Origin: DATCJA01 sp963814955
GTDB lineage: Bacteria > Acidobacteriota > Vicinamibacteria > Vicinamibacterales > UBA2999
Assembly: GCA_963814955.1 (NCBI GenBank)
Contig: CAWFEX010000015.1
Coordinates: 186,001 to 250,000, forward strand
DNA: 64,000 bases
Reading direction: 5' to 3'
The notes beneath the pieces are model-generated. The model made no database searches. It had not been told where the DNA came from and saw only the letters and a program-made list of their open reading frames with translations. The position numbers and the translations under genes were made by a program. Below, in pieces: positions 42,282 through 51,576 of this stretch. Each line of letters starts with the position of its first letter. The first letter of the stretch is position 1.

Positions 42282-43724
42282 CTATTTCAAATTGTACTTT
42301 TTGACGTAATACCGGAACGACCGGAAGCTCATACCAAGCAGTTCGGCAGCCTTTACCTGCACACCTCCGGCGCGCGCCAGCGCCAGGGCGATGTAATGGC
42401 GATAGAAGGCCTCCCCGCGCGCCTCGAGGTCGAATCCCACACCAAGGTCGGGGAGCGCCTTACCTGCTATCTCGGGCACGGCTCGACCCTCTCTGACGTC
42501 CTCGGGCAGGCTCTCTGGGAGGACGGTCTCCGTCTGTTCCAGCGCGACCGCGCGCTCGATGGCGTTCTGTAATTCGCGTACATTCCCGCGCCAGGGATGC
42601 CGCTGCAGGAGCGCGAGCGCTTCGGCGGAAATCGTCTGCACAGGTTTTCCCATCTGAGTGGCGAACTGCTGCAGGAACTGCTCGGCCAGCAGCGGGACGT
42701 CTTCCACGCGTTCGCGAAGCGGCGGCAGCTTGATCGACAGGACGTTGAGCCGATAAAACAGATCCTCGCGAAACCGGCCGTCCGCCACCATCTTCGGCAA
42801 ATCCTGGTTCGTGGCGGCAATCACGCGAACGTCGGCCTGTACTTCCTCCGTACCACCCAAACGCCGGAATCGGCGCTCCTGCAGCACTCGCAGCAGCTTC
42901 ACCTGCATCGACGGCGCCATCTCGCCGATTTCGTCCAGGAAGATCGTTCCGCCCTCGGCCGCCTCCACGAGCCCCTTCTTGTTGGCATGCGCGCCGGTAA
43001 AGGCGCCCCGAACGTGTCCGAACAGCTCCGACTCGAGCAGCGTCTCCGGCACCGCGCCGCAGTTGAGCGCGACGAACGGACGGTCGCGCCGGAGCGAGTT
43101 GAAATGAACCGCGCGCGCGACCAGCTCCTTGCCCGTGCCCGATTCGCCGCCAATCAGCACGGTGCTGTTCGTGGCCGCGACGCGCTCGATGGTGGCAAAC
43201 ACCTGCTGCATCGACTCGCTGCGGCCGAGAATGTTCGAAAATTCGTAGCGGCTGTTGAGCGCGCGCTTCAGCAGGACATTTTCCTGTTTGAGGCGACGCG
43301 CCTCGAGATGCTGCCGGACCTTCAGCCGCAATTCGTCCATGCTGAAAGGCTTGACGAAATAATCGACGGCGCCGAGCCGCATGGCTTCAACCGCCGTGTC
43401 AGTCGACGCAAACGCCGTCATCATGAAGGCGACGAGGTCGTGGTTGATTTCCTTGGCGGTGCGCAGAACGTCGACGCCGCTGACATCGGGCATCCGGATA
43501 TCCGACAGCAGCAGGTCGAAGGGCGCCTCCTGGAGCTGCTTGACCGCGTTCTTGCCGTTTTCCGCCAGCACCACGTCGTAGCCGTCGCGACGCAGCACGA
43601 TTTGCAGCATTTCGCGCATCGAACGCTCGTCGTCCACGACGAGAATGCGAGGGTTGCCGGGCGAAGCCGGCTGTGTGGGCCGGGGGTCCTCGACGGCGCT
43701 GGCGCGGATCGCCTGTGACTTCAT
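42282..43724 (-). CDS. pilR: Type IV pilus sigma-54 response regulator PilR
   Basis: 480 residues. Receiver domain with Asp75 in LLLSDIRMPDVSG, AAA+ domain (GESGTGKELVARAVH, the sigma-54 contact loop GAFTGA, FLDEIGEMAPSMQVKLLRVL) and a Fis-like HTH (AAELLGMSFRSFRYYVKKYN). ATG 43724 overlaps the pilS stop as ATGA. By position (pilS upstream, pilA downstream) this is PilR and should act at the sigma-54 promoter at 42099-42114. Confidence 0.93.
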   Translation of the reverse strand: MKSQAIRASAVEDPRPTQPASPGNPRILVVDDERSMREMLQIVLRRDGYDVVLAENGKNAVKQLQEAPFDLLLSDIRMPDVSGVDVLRTAKEINHDLVAFMMTAFASTDTAVEAMRLGAVDYFVKPFSMDELRLKVRQHLEARRLKQENVLLKRALNSRYEFSNILGRSESMQQVFATIERVAATNSTVLIGGESGTGKELVARAVHFNSLRRDRPFVALNCGAVPETLLESELFGHVRGAFTGAHANKKGLVEAAEGGTIFLDEIGEMAPSMQVKLLRVLQERRFRRLGGTEEVQADVRVIAATNQDLPKMVADGRFREDLFYRLNVLSIKLPPLRERVEDVPLLAEQFLQQFATQMGKPVQTISAEALALLQRHPWRGNVRELQNAIERAVALEQTETVLPESLPEDVREGRAVPEIAGKALPDLGVGFDLEARGEAFYRHYIALALARAGGVQVKAAELLGMSFRSFRYYVKKYNLK

Positions 43725-45415
43725 GATGCGGATCTCCCACGCGCGGGCCCGATCTTGGGGGATGCCACTGAGGCCGGGGTCCGCACGGGCAAACGGACGG
43801 AAACAGTTGTGCCGGTGCCCACCACCGACGAAACCTGGATTGCCCCTCCGTAATCGCTCACGATGCGGTGAACGATCGCCAGCCCGAGCCCGGTCCCCTT
43901 GTCGAATGAGCTTCGAAAGGGTTGGAAGATGTTGTCCAGTTCTTCGGGCGGGATACCGTGTCCCTGGTCTTTCACGCTGAGAATCACCTCATCGCGGTCG
44001 CTTCCGGACTCGGTCGCAACAGTCAACAGCAGCCGCCCGCCATTCCGCATGGCGCGTAGTCCATTCGACGCAATGTTCCAGACAATCTGCCGGATCTGAT
44101 TCTCATCCGCCTCGAACCAGACGGGTTGCGGCGGCGCCATCACGTCGACGACGTGGCCCTCGCCGGCCTCCGAGCTGTTGCGAAGCAGCAGCGCCGTGTC
44201 GCGCACTACTTTGCTCAGGTCGAGATTCACGATTGAGAATTTCTGCGGACGCGCGTAGGCGAGAAACGAACGGATTGTGTCGTTCAAGCGCTCGGATTCG
44301 CGCAGCACGATGTCCATTAATTGCGCCTGATCGTCGCTGAGTGAGAGCTCCTGCCTGAGAACCTGGATCGACCCCGACATGGCGGCGAGCGGATTGCGGA
44401 TTTCATGCGCGATGCCGGCGGCCATCTCGCCGACGGCAGCCAGCCGTTGCTGCAGCCGTCCCGTGCGCTCCAGACGCCTCAACTCGGTCACGTCCTGGAA
44501 CGTGAACAAATAACCGTTTCGCCCGTTGGGCAACGCAATCATCGTCACCATCAGGCCGACATCCAGCTGGCGGCCTTCACCGGTGCGGTAATCGAACTCC
44601 ACGCGAAGGCTGCGCGTCTGAAACAGCGTCTCGAGACGGGATCTCAGGTCACTGGGCAGCTGTAGTACCTCGACCGCGTCGTGGCCAACCGCCTGTTCCC
44701 TGGGAATGCCGGTAATCGCCGATGCAGCGCGGTTGAACGTCAGCACGCGGCAGTCCGCGTCGGTGGTGACGAGACCGCTCAACAGCCCATCGATGACGTA
44801 TTCATTGAATGCACGGAGATCCTGAATCTCATGAGACGCGTCGCGTAGACGGGACTGTGCATGCCGCAGACGTTCGGCGAGCGAACCCGAGAGAAGCGCG
44901 ACGGCGGTGAACCCGGACAGGTTGATGGCAATGGTGTATTGCGCAAACTGACGGCCAGGCAGCTCCACTGCGTCGCCGCCGAGCCACTCGGGGAACAGCG
45001 CCAGATACTGCGCCGTGACCAGCCCGAGGTACAGGACGCCGCTGAGGACCGCTACCCGGAACGCCCCGCGTCGGAAGCTGATGATGCTCGCGGCAATGAT
45101 GGGCAGCAGATAGAGAGACGAGAAGTAACTGACAATGCCGCCCGTCAGGCCGATGAAGCCCGACACCAGAATGGCGTCGGTCGCGAGCTGCAGATCGACC
45201 AGCCACGGAAACCGCTCGACACCGCGCAAGGTCGCCAGAGACGCGATGCTGAGCGCATAGGTGACACCAATCAGAAAGAAAAACGGGTCGACTGGAAACG
45301 TACCTGGTCGGCTGAGCTGAATGAGCGTCGCCCACCCGAGCAGGAGTGTGCCGACGACAACGCGGATGCCAATGAGCCTGGCGAGACGCGCGCGGATATC
45401 CAGTCTAGCCTCCAC
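43721..45415 (-). CDS. pilS: Type IV pilus sensor histidine kinase PilS
   Basis: 564 residues. Six membrane segments in the first 180 residues (about 18-34, 46-62, 76-94, 99-113, 120-140, 160-180), a PAS domain (about 203-310, VIDGLLSGLVTTDADCRVLTF shown as GLLSGLVTTDADCRVLTF), then the kinase core with His337 in GEMAAGIAHEIRNPLAAMSG, N box NIASNGLRAMRNGG, and G boxes DQGHGIPPEEL and GTGLGLAIVHRIV. GTG 45415 overlaps pilC by 11 bases. PilS of Pseudomonas senses pilin in the membrane; the same topology is seen here. Confidence 0.92.
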   Translation of the reverse strand: MEARLDIRARLARLIGIRVVVGTLLLGWATLIQLSRPGTFPVDPFFFLIGVTYALSIASLATLRGVERFPWLVDLQLATDAILVSGFIGLTGGIVSYFSSLYLLPIIAASIISFRRGAFRVAVLSGVLYLGLVTAQYLALFPEWLGGDAVELPGRQFAQYTIAINLSGFTAVALLSGSLAERLRHAQSRLRDASHEIQDLRAFNEYVIDGLLSGLVTTDADCRVLTFNRAASAITGIPREQAVGHDAVEVLQLPSDLRSRLETLFQTRSLRVEFDYRTGEGRQLDVGLMVTMIALPNGRNGYLFTFQDVTELRRLERTGRLQQRLAAVGEMAAGIAHEIRNPLAAMSGSIQVLRQELSLSDDQAQLMDIVLRESERLNDTIRSFLAYARPQKFSIVNLDLSKVVRDTALLLRNSSEAGEGHVVDVMAPPQPVWFEADENQIRQIVWNIASNGLRAMRNGGRLLLTVATESGSDRDEVILSVKDQGHGIPPEELDNIFQPFRSSFDKGTGLGLAIVHRIVSDYGGAIQVSSVVGTGTTVSVRLPVRTPASVASPKIGPARGRSAS

Positions 45416-46628
45416 CCGTCAGCTGACTAATCAGGCTGAAGATCGGCAGATACATCGCGATGACGATGCCGCCGACGATGCCGCCGAGCAGCGCAATCAT
45501 GAGCGGTTCGAGGAGCGTGAGCAGGCCCGCTACCGCGACGTCGACCTCCTCCTCGTAGAAGTCCGCAATCTTGCTGAGCATCGTGTCGAGCGCACCGGTT
45601 GCCTCACCGACTCCAATCATCTGGACGACCATCGGGGGAAATACTGCTGTCTGCTTCAACGGTCCTGCAATCGTCTCACCGCGTTCGATGCTCTGTCGTG
45701 TGGTGAGAATGCCTTCCTCGACGACGGCGTTTCCGGCGGTGCGCGCAGTAATATCCAGCGCCTCGAGAATCGATACGCCGGAAGCGAGAAGCGTGGAGAG
45801 GGTCCGGCAGAATCGGGCGACGGCGATCTTCCGCATCACATTTCCGAGCACCGGCAGCTTGAGGACGACGCGGTCGATGACCATGCGGCCGGCCACCGTC
45901 CCGTAATACCAGCGGAAGGCGAAGAAAATCGCCACGCACCCGACCATGATGAACGGCATGAACCGCACCAGCCCGTTGCTCAACCCAATCACGATTCGTG
46001 TGGGCAGCGGCAAGTCCGCCCCGAGACCGGCGAACAGCTGCGCGAATGTCGGGATCACTTTCCAGAGAATGGCGCCGACGACGAGCGTCGCGATCACGAT
46101 GACCGAGATCGGATACACCATCGCGGACTTCACCTGACCCTTCAGCTTGACCGCCTTCTCGATATAGGTGGCCAGCCGCTTGAGGATGGCGTCGAGGATA
46201 CCGCCCGCTTCGCCCGCCGCAATCATGTTGGTGAAGAGCGAATCGAAGGTCTTCGGATGCTTCTTCATGGCGTCGGCGAGCGACGCGCCACCTTCAACGT
46301 CGGCGCGCGTGGCCAGAATCACTTCGCCGAAGTTCTTGTCTTCCGCCTGATTGCCCAGGATGTCGAGACACTGGACGAGCGGCAGACCAGCGCCGATCAT
46401 GACGGAGAACTGCCGTGTGAAGACCGCGAGGTCCTTCGCCTTGACGCTCTTGGCGCGCGGTTTCTTGACACGCGCGGGCGCGCCAGCTTCCTTGACGGGG
46501 TTGATCTTCGTCACGAGGATCTGGTCGCGCCGCAACGCCGACACTGCGGCGTCCATGGAGTCGGCCATGAACTCGCCCGTAATCGTCTGGCCTGCGCGTG
46601 ACCGTCCGGTGTAAGCAAACGTCGCCAT
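45405..46628 (-). CDS. pilC: Type IV pilus inner-membrane platform protein PilC
   Basis: 407 residues, the usual length. Two GspF domains (about 70-195 and 275-395), each followed by membrane helices: FTRQFSVMIGAGLPLVQCLD, EGGASLADAMKKHP, later FCRTLSTLLASGVSILEALD, ERGETIAGPLKQT and FPPMVVQMIGVGEATGALD. N-terminus MATFAYTGRSRAGQTITGEF is typical. ATG 46628. A REP cluster separates it from pilT. Confidence 0.95.
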   Translation of the reverse strand: MATFAYTGRSRAGQTITGEFMADSMDAAVSALRRDQILVTKINPVKEAGAPARVKKPRAKSVKAKDLAVFTRQFSVMIGAGLPLVQCLDILGNQAEDKNFGEVILATRADVEGGASLADAMKKHPKTFDSLFTNMIAAGEAGGILDAILKRLATYIEKAVKLKGQVKSAMVYPISVIVIATLVVGAILWKVIPTFAQLFAGLGADLPLPTRIVIGLSNGLVRFMPFIMVGCVAIFFAFRWYYGTVAGRMVIDRVVLKLPVLGNVMRKIAVARFCRTLSTLLASGVSILEALDITARTAGNAVVEEGILTTRQSIERGETIAGPLKQTAVFPPMVVQMIGVGEATGALDTMLSKIADFYEEEVDVAVAGLLTLLEPLMIALLGGIVGGIVIAMYLPIFSLISQLTGGG

Positions 46629-46648
46629 CTGTCGCTCCGCTCTACGTC

Positions 46649-46754
46649 GTAGCGCGCAGGCTCTAGCCTGCGCGTGATCGCGCACGCTGAAGCGTGCGCG
46701 CTACGACCACGAACTACCGACTACTCACGGGCCGACCTGAAGGTCGGCCCCTAC
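46649..46754. repeat. REP cluster between pilT and pilC: A plus, B minus, C minus
   Basis: Type A on plus (46649-46674), type B on minus (46679-46704) four bases later, then type C on minus (46729-46754; GGGCCGACCT and AGGTCGGCCC around a two-base centre, headed by GTAG). The first two form the same A/B pair as at the RAYT locus. Confidence 0.85.
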
Positions 46755-46765
46755 ACTCACTGACC

Positions 46766-47899
46766 CTATCGCCCGACCAACTGACCGGGCCGCGGAGACA
46801 TGCCGGGCCGACCCAGACCGGCGCCTGCCACCACGCCCACGCCACGATTGATCATGTCCTGCAGCTCTTCACGATGCGACGACGCGGCCAATGCCGACTC
46901 GAGCGTCACGAGCTTTTTCTGATACAGCGTGGCGAGCGACTGATTCGCGGTCTGCATCCCGACCTTCTCCTGACCGGTCTGCATTGCGGAATAAATCTGA
47001 TGAACCTTGTCCTCGCGGATCAGGTTTCGAATGGCCGGAGTCGGAATCATGATTTCGAGTGACACCACGCGCCCGCCACCGACTTTCGGCAGCAGCGCCT
47101 GACAGACAATCGCCTCGAGCACCAGCGACAACTGCGTCCGAATCTGGCTTTGCTGGTGCGCAGGAAAGATGTCGATGATTCTGTTGATCGTCTGCGCCGC
47201 GGAGTTCGTGTGCAGCGTCCCGAGCGTGAGGTGGCCGGTCTCGGCGATGCGCAGCGCGGCTTCGACGGTCTCGAGGTCGCGCATCTCGCCGATCAGGACG
47301 ATGTCGGGGTCCTCGCGGAGCGCCGCGCGCAGCGCGTTCGAAAAGCTCTGCGTGTCCTGGTGCACTTCGCGCTGGTTGACCAGGCACCCTTGATGCTGAT
47401 GAACGAACTCGATCGGATCCTCGATCGTCAGGATGTGGTCGTGGCGCTCCTTGTTGATCTTGTCGATCATCGCCGCGAGCGTCGTCGATTTACCGCTGCC
47501 GGTGGGACCCGTGACCAGAATCAGGCCCCGGGGCTTCTCGGCGAGCGTGCCCAGCACCGGCGGAAGGCTCAGCTCCTGGAACGATCGAATCCGCTCGGGA
47601 ATCAATCGATAGACGGCGCCGACCGCGCCCCGCTGATGGAACATGTTGCATCGGTAGCGGCCCACGCCCTGGATCCCGAATGAGAAATCCAGTTCGAGGC
47701 TCTCTTCGAATCGCTTTTTCTGCGCGTCCGTCAGAACGCTGTATGCGAGCTGCTTGGTGTCCGCGGGGGCCAGGTCCGGCCCTTCCAGGCGATCCAGATG
47801 GCCATGCACGCGTATCTGCGGCGGCGACTTGGTCGTCAAGTGCAGATCCGATCCGTCGAGCTCCACGACCTTCTTCAGTAAATCCGGTAGTGTCATCAT
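46766..47899 (-). CDS. pilT: Type IV pilus retraction ATPase PilT
   Basis: 377 residues. Hexameric ATPase that drives pilus retraction. N-terminal PAS-like domain (GSDLHLTTKSPPQIRVHGHL), Walker A GPTGSGKSTTLAAMID, Asp box LTIEDPIEFVHQHQ, Walker B ALREDPDIVLIGEMRDLET, His box GHLTLGTLHTNSAAQTINRI. The PilT-type AIRNLIRE motif is present in the C-terminus, followed by a Gly-rich tail. ATG 47899 follows a GAGGAT site; a second Met is next. Confidence 0.95.
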   Translation of the reverse strand: MMTLPDLLKKVVELDGSDLHLTTKSPPQIRVHGHLDRLEGPDLAPADTKQLAYSVLTDAQKKRFEESLELDFSFGIQGVGRYRCNMFHQRGAVGAVYRLIPERIRSFQELSLPPVLGTLAEKPRGLILVTGPTGSGKSTTLAAMIDKINKERHDHILTIEDPIEFVHQHQGCLVNQREVHQDTQSFSNALRAALREDPDIVLIGEMRDLETVEAALRIAETGHLTLGTLHTNSAAQTINRIIDIFPAHQQSQIRTQLSLVLEAIVCQALLPKVGGGRVVSLEIMIPTPAIRNLIREDKVHQIYSAMQTGQEKVGMQTANQSLATLYQKKLVTLESALAASSHREELQDMINRGVGVVAGAGLGRPGMSPRPGQLVGR

Positions 47900-47980
47900 T
47901 CGCTCATCCTCATCAGCTGCCGGCTCCCAGCGGCCAACTCCCGGCACAGCGCCTGGAGCGGGAAATTGGAAATCCGGGAG

Positions 47981-49736
47981 TTACTTGACGGTCTCCCTGA
48001 CGACCTCGTCGATGGTCGTCACTCCTTCCTTCACCTTGCGAAGCCCGCTTTGACGCAGCGTGACCATGCCTTCTTCCACCGCTTTGCGACGCAGTTCGAG
48101 CGCGGATGCCCCCACGAGAACCAACTCTCGCAGCTCGTCGGTGACTTCCATCACTTCGTACAAACCGACCCGGCCCTTGAAGCCGGTTTTGTTGCACTTC
48201 TCACAGCCCTTGCCTCGTTGTGGAACCACGGACTTCGCATCGTCGGGATCGAAGCCGGCATTCACGAGCGCCTGTGGGGGCGTCGGATTCGGCTCGGCGC
48301 AGTTCTTACAGACGCGCCGGACCAGACGCTGGGCGCATACGAGATTGAGCGAGCTGGCAACGAGAAACGGCTCGATGCCCATGTTCATCAGGCGGTTGAC
48401 GGTGCTCGGCGCGTCGTTGGTGTGAAGTGTCGACAGCACGAGGTGCCCGGTGAGCGCGGCCTTGACGGCAATCTCCGCCGTCTCGAAGTCGCGAATCTCG
48501 CCGACCAGGATGATGTTGGGGTCCTGACGAAGAAAGCTGCGGAGCGCTGCAGCGAACGTGAGGCCGATGTTCTCGCGGACCTGCACCTGGTTGATGCCCA
48601 CGAGGTTGAACTCGACCGGGTCCTCGGCCGTCATGATGTTCGTATCAGACGTATTGATCCGCGAGATGGACGAGGTACAGCGTGTTCGTCTTGCCGGATC
48701 CGGTCGGCCCGGTCACGAGGACCATGCCCCACGGCTTCAGGATGGCCGTTTCGAACTTTGCCAGGGCTTCGCTGTCGAATCCCAGCTTCGTCATGTCGAG
48801 CATCAACTTGTCCTTGTCGAGCAGACGCATGACGATTTTTTCGCCGAAGAGCGTCGGCAGGCAGGAGACGCGGAAGTCGATGTCCTTCGGTCTGCCGTTG
48901 TCCTGAAAGCGGATTTTGATGCGGCCGTCCTGCGGAAGCCGCTTTTCCGAGATGTCGAGCTTCGCCATGATCTTGATGCGAGAGCAAATCGCATCTCGGA
49001 ATTTCAGCGGCGGCGACATGATGTTGTAGAGAAGACCGTCCATGCGGTAGCGGACACGCAGTTCCTTCTCGTATGGCTCGATGTGAATGTCGCTCGCGCC
49101 TTTCTGAATGGCGGACATCAGCAGGACGTTCACCAGCTTGATGATCGGGGCCTCTTCGCCCTGTTTGGCGAGCGTCTCGGCGCTGATTTCCTCGAGCTCC
49201 TCGAGCACCTCGACGTCGGCGGCATCAGTCTCGAGCGGCATCTGCTCCAATGCCTTGCTCGCAACCTCGAGAGCGCTGGACCCGTTCGAACCGTTTGCCC
49301 CGTTGCCGCCGGCTTTCGCGTAGTACCGCTGGATTGCGTCGAGCACGGCGATTTCCGACGCCACCACCGGCTCCACGTTGTAGCCCGTCATGAACCGGAT
49401 GTCGTCCATGGCGAACACGTTGGTGGGGTCGATCATCGCGATGGTCAGCGTGGCGCCGGCGCGGGCCAGCGGAACGATCTGGTATTTCTGCGCCGTCTCC
49501 GCGGATACGAGCTTGACCACCGACGGGTCAACCTCGAACTCAGCCAGCGAGATCGACGGAACCCCGTATTGCTTGCTGAGGAGCGCGGTGATGTCCGAGT
49601 CCTTGACGAACCCGAGCTTGATCAGATTCAGACCGAGCTTGCCCCCGTGCTGACGTTGATGGGTCAGCGCCTCCTGGAGTTGCTCGACGGTGATGCGCTT
49701 CTCCTTGAGGAGGAGCTCACCTATACGGACGGTCAT
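47981..49736 (-). CDS. pilB: Type IV pilus extension ATPase PilB, interrupted by one frameshift
   Basis: GspE-type motor for pilus extension. Start ATG 49736 (MTVRIGELLLKEKRITVEQL); N-terminal domain about 1-150, a Gly/Asn linker (GGNGANGSNGSS), then the catalytic part with KGASDIHIEPYEKELRVRYR, Walker A GPTGSGKTNTLY. There one extra G at 48674-48675 breaks the frame; the next frame continues SSISRINTSDTNIMTAEDPV, Walker B RQDPNIILVGEIRDFET, GHLVLSTLHTND and the four-Cys zinc motif (CKNC and CEKC). Repaired length 584. As pilB is needed for pili, a sequence error is likely. Confidence 0.9.
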
Positions 49737-49757
49737 TCGTTAAACCGATTCCCAGTG

Positions 49758-50765
49758 TCAGAAAGACACCCGTGCCCCTACGCCCCACCCGCGCTCGTCG
49801 GTGGCGCGTCCGTGGGAAATGTATCCATCGACGTACAGCCCCGAACGGACGGCGATACTCGCTCCGGCGGTTACGGCACGTTCCTCGGCCCCGACGGTAT
49901 TGGCCCGCACGCCAGCGCGAATCCCGAGCCGCCTGTCCGACAGCCACTGTTCGGCACCGACCGCGACGACGCGCCGAGGACCCGATGACGAGAGATAGCT
50001 GTCAACGTCCGCATCGAACGCGATCGTCAATGGCAGGCCATTGACCGGTTCCGGGTCGAAGGCGACGCCGACGCGCGTCTGCCGTGGAAGACGCAGGGAT
50101 CCGAACTCGGGCTCCAGCACGTTCCGTATCCGCGCACCGACTCTCAAAGGTCCCCTCACTGCGAGCAGACCCACATCCAAATCAAACCGGCCCTCCGCAT
50201 TTCCCTGATCCAGCGCGTCACCACGATCGAGCAGGTCCGCCGGGTCAGCGAGGCTGTCCTCGCGCCCTGCATGGAACGTCCCGCGGACGTATTTCAACGT
50301 CGCGCCAGCGTGTACTCCTGGGATCAAAGTCTGGGCGAGCGTGAGGCCCACGTGACTCGCCGACAGCGAGCGCACTGGTACTCCGGCTCGTCTCTCTTCT
50401 CGGTCGGGAGTGTTCGGCCCTGTAGGGTTAAATGGCTGTATGTCAGTGAAACGAAAGCGGTAATAGCTGATTCCAACCGGCGGCGTCGCAAGCGCGAACC
50501 AGGAGGTCTTTTGCCGCCATGCCGGCAGCTGTTCTTTCGTCTCCACCGCGGTGCGCGCCAGCGCAACATCCACGAACGGGCCCGCAGCAATGCCCGCGGG
50601 ATTCCACCATGTGGCACTGCTGTCGGACGCTACCGCGACGAACGCCCCACCCATTCCAGCGGCGCGGCCCCCAACCGATTCGGTGTTTTGGGCAAATGCC
50701 AACGCACGCGCGGTCGCCACGAAAATGCACAGAATGACCAGGCGGGTAAGCGGAGAACGGCGCAC
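49758..50765 (-). CDS. Outer-membrane beta-barrel protein upstream of pilB
   Basis: 335 residues. Signal peptide (LVILCIFVATARALAFAQ) then ESVGGRAAGMGGAFVAVASD and SSATWWNPAGIA, the opening seen in PorV/FadL-like and UPF0164-type barrels. The remainder alternates strands (GISYYRFRFTDIQPF, HAGATLKYVRGTF, FDLDVGLLAVRGPLRVGARI) and ends with aromatic GARVSF, a barrel C-terminus. GTG 50765 is the only plausible start before the signal peptide. It lies 21 bp before pilB, same strand, so it may be the first gene of the pil operon. Function unknown. Confidence 0.68.
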   Translation of the reverse strand: MRRSPLTRLVILCIFVATARALAFAQNTESVGGRAAGMGGAFVAVASDSSATWWNPAGIAAGPFVDVALARTAVETKEQLPAWRQKTSWFALATPPVGISYYRFRFTDIQPFNPTGPNTPDREERRAGVPVRSLSASHVGLTLAQTLIPGVHAGATLKYVRGTFHAGREDSLADPADLLDRGDALDQGNAEGRFDLDVGLLAVRGPLRVGARIRNVLEPEFGSLRLPRQTRVGVAFDPEPVNGLPLTIAFDADVDSYLSSSGPRRVVAVGAEQWLSDRRLGIRAGVRANTVGAEERAVTAGASIAVRSGLYVDGYISHGRATDERGWGVGARVSF

Positions 50766-50771
50766 GAACAC

Positions 50772-50801
50772 GGTATAATTTTGGTGATTTTGATTAGTCA
50801 A
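50772..50801 (-). promoter_or_regulatory. Promoter of the outer-membrane protein / pil operon
   Basis: On the minus strand TTGACT (50801-50796) and TATACC (50777-50772) with an 18 bp spacer in an AT-rich patch. The expected start falls at about 50765, on the GTG codon itself. On the plus strand a TATAAT (50774-50779) lies in the same patch without a recognisable -35. Confidence 0.55.
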
Positions 50802-50868
50802 AATTCTGGGGACAGAGACGAACGTGGTCTGGAATTCCCTGGAAACTCCAATCCTAGCAGGAGCGTGC

Positions 50869-51576
50869 GTGCAGACCGCCAATTCGCTTGCTGCCCGAAT
50901 GGTCGGGGTGGTTCGGGCCCCGCGCGCGACGTTCGAGCGGCTGGCGGTCAACCCGCGCTGGGCCGACGTCCTGGTTGTGACATTTTTGGTCACTGCCCTT
51001 TCATCGGCGCTTCTGCTCAAAACCGAAACAGGGCGACTGGCGCTGCTCGATCAGTGGGAGCGGACGGCGCTCGCCTTCGGTCAGACCGTCGGTGATTCGG
51101 AATATGTCGCACTGGCGGAGGCCAGTGAGAATGGCGCCACCTATGCGGTGGCCAGCGCCCTGGCGAGCGGACCACTCCTGGCCGTCGCGCTGGCGGCCAT
51201 TCTTATCGGTTTGTTTCGACGGGGCGTGGGAGGGAACGTCACGTTCCGGCACGTGTTGGCAGTCGTTACCCACTCCGGAGTCATCCTGATGCTGCGGCAG
51301 GTCATTGCCGCACCGATCGTTTACGTGCGCGAGACCCTTGCAAGTCCGACAACCTTCACGATGTTCTTCTCGACGCTGGATGAGGGATCCCCGCTCGCCC
51401 GTTTCTTCGGCAGCGTCGATTTGTTCGTGATCTGGTGGGTCGTCCTGGTCGCAATCGGCATGTCGGTGCTCTATCGACGGCCGGCGCGCCGACTCGCGCT
51501 GGCGTTCATGGGGACATACGTGGTGCTTGCAGGAGTGCTGACGATAGCGATGGTGTTGACCGGGGGAACCACGTGA
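50869..51576 (+). CDS. YIP1 family integral membrane protein
   Basis: 235 residues, about five membrane helices. Begins with an amphipathic stretch RMVGVVRAPRATFERLAVNP, a common start in this family, then helices near 35-55, 95-120, 135-155, 180-205, 210-230. GTG 50869 follows CAGGAG (50858-50863) by 5 bases and is preferred to GTG 50824. Its stop overlaps the next start (GTGA). YIP1-like proteins next to MacAB-type exporters are seen elsewhere; what they do is not known. Confidence 0.7.
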   Translation: MQTANSLAARMVGVVRAPRATFERLAVNPRWADVLVVTFLVTALSSALLLKTETGRLALLDQWERTALAFGQTVGDSEYVALAEASENGATYAVASALASGPLLAVALAAILIGLFRRGVGGNVTFRHVLAVVTHSGVILMLRQVIAAPIVYVRETLASPTTFTMFFSTLDEGSPLARFFGSVDLFVIWWVVLVAIGMSVLYRRPARRLALAFMGTYVVLAGVLTIAMVLTGGTT

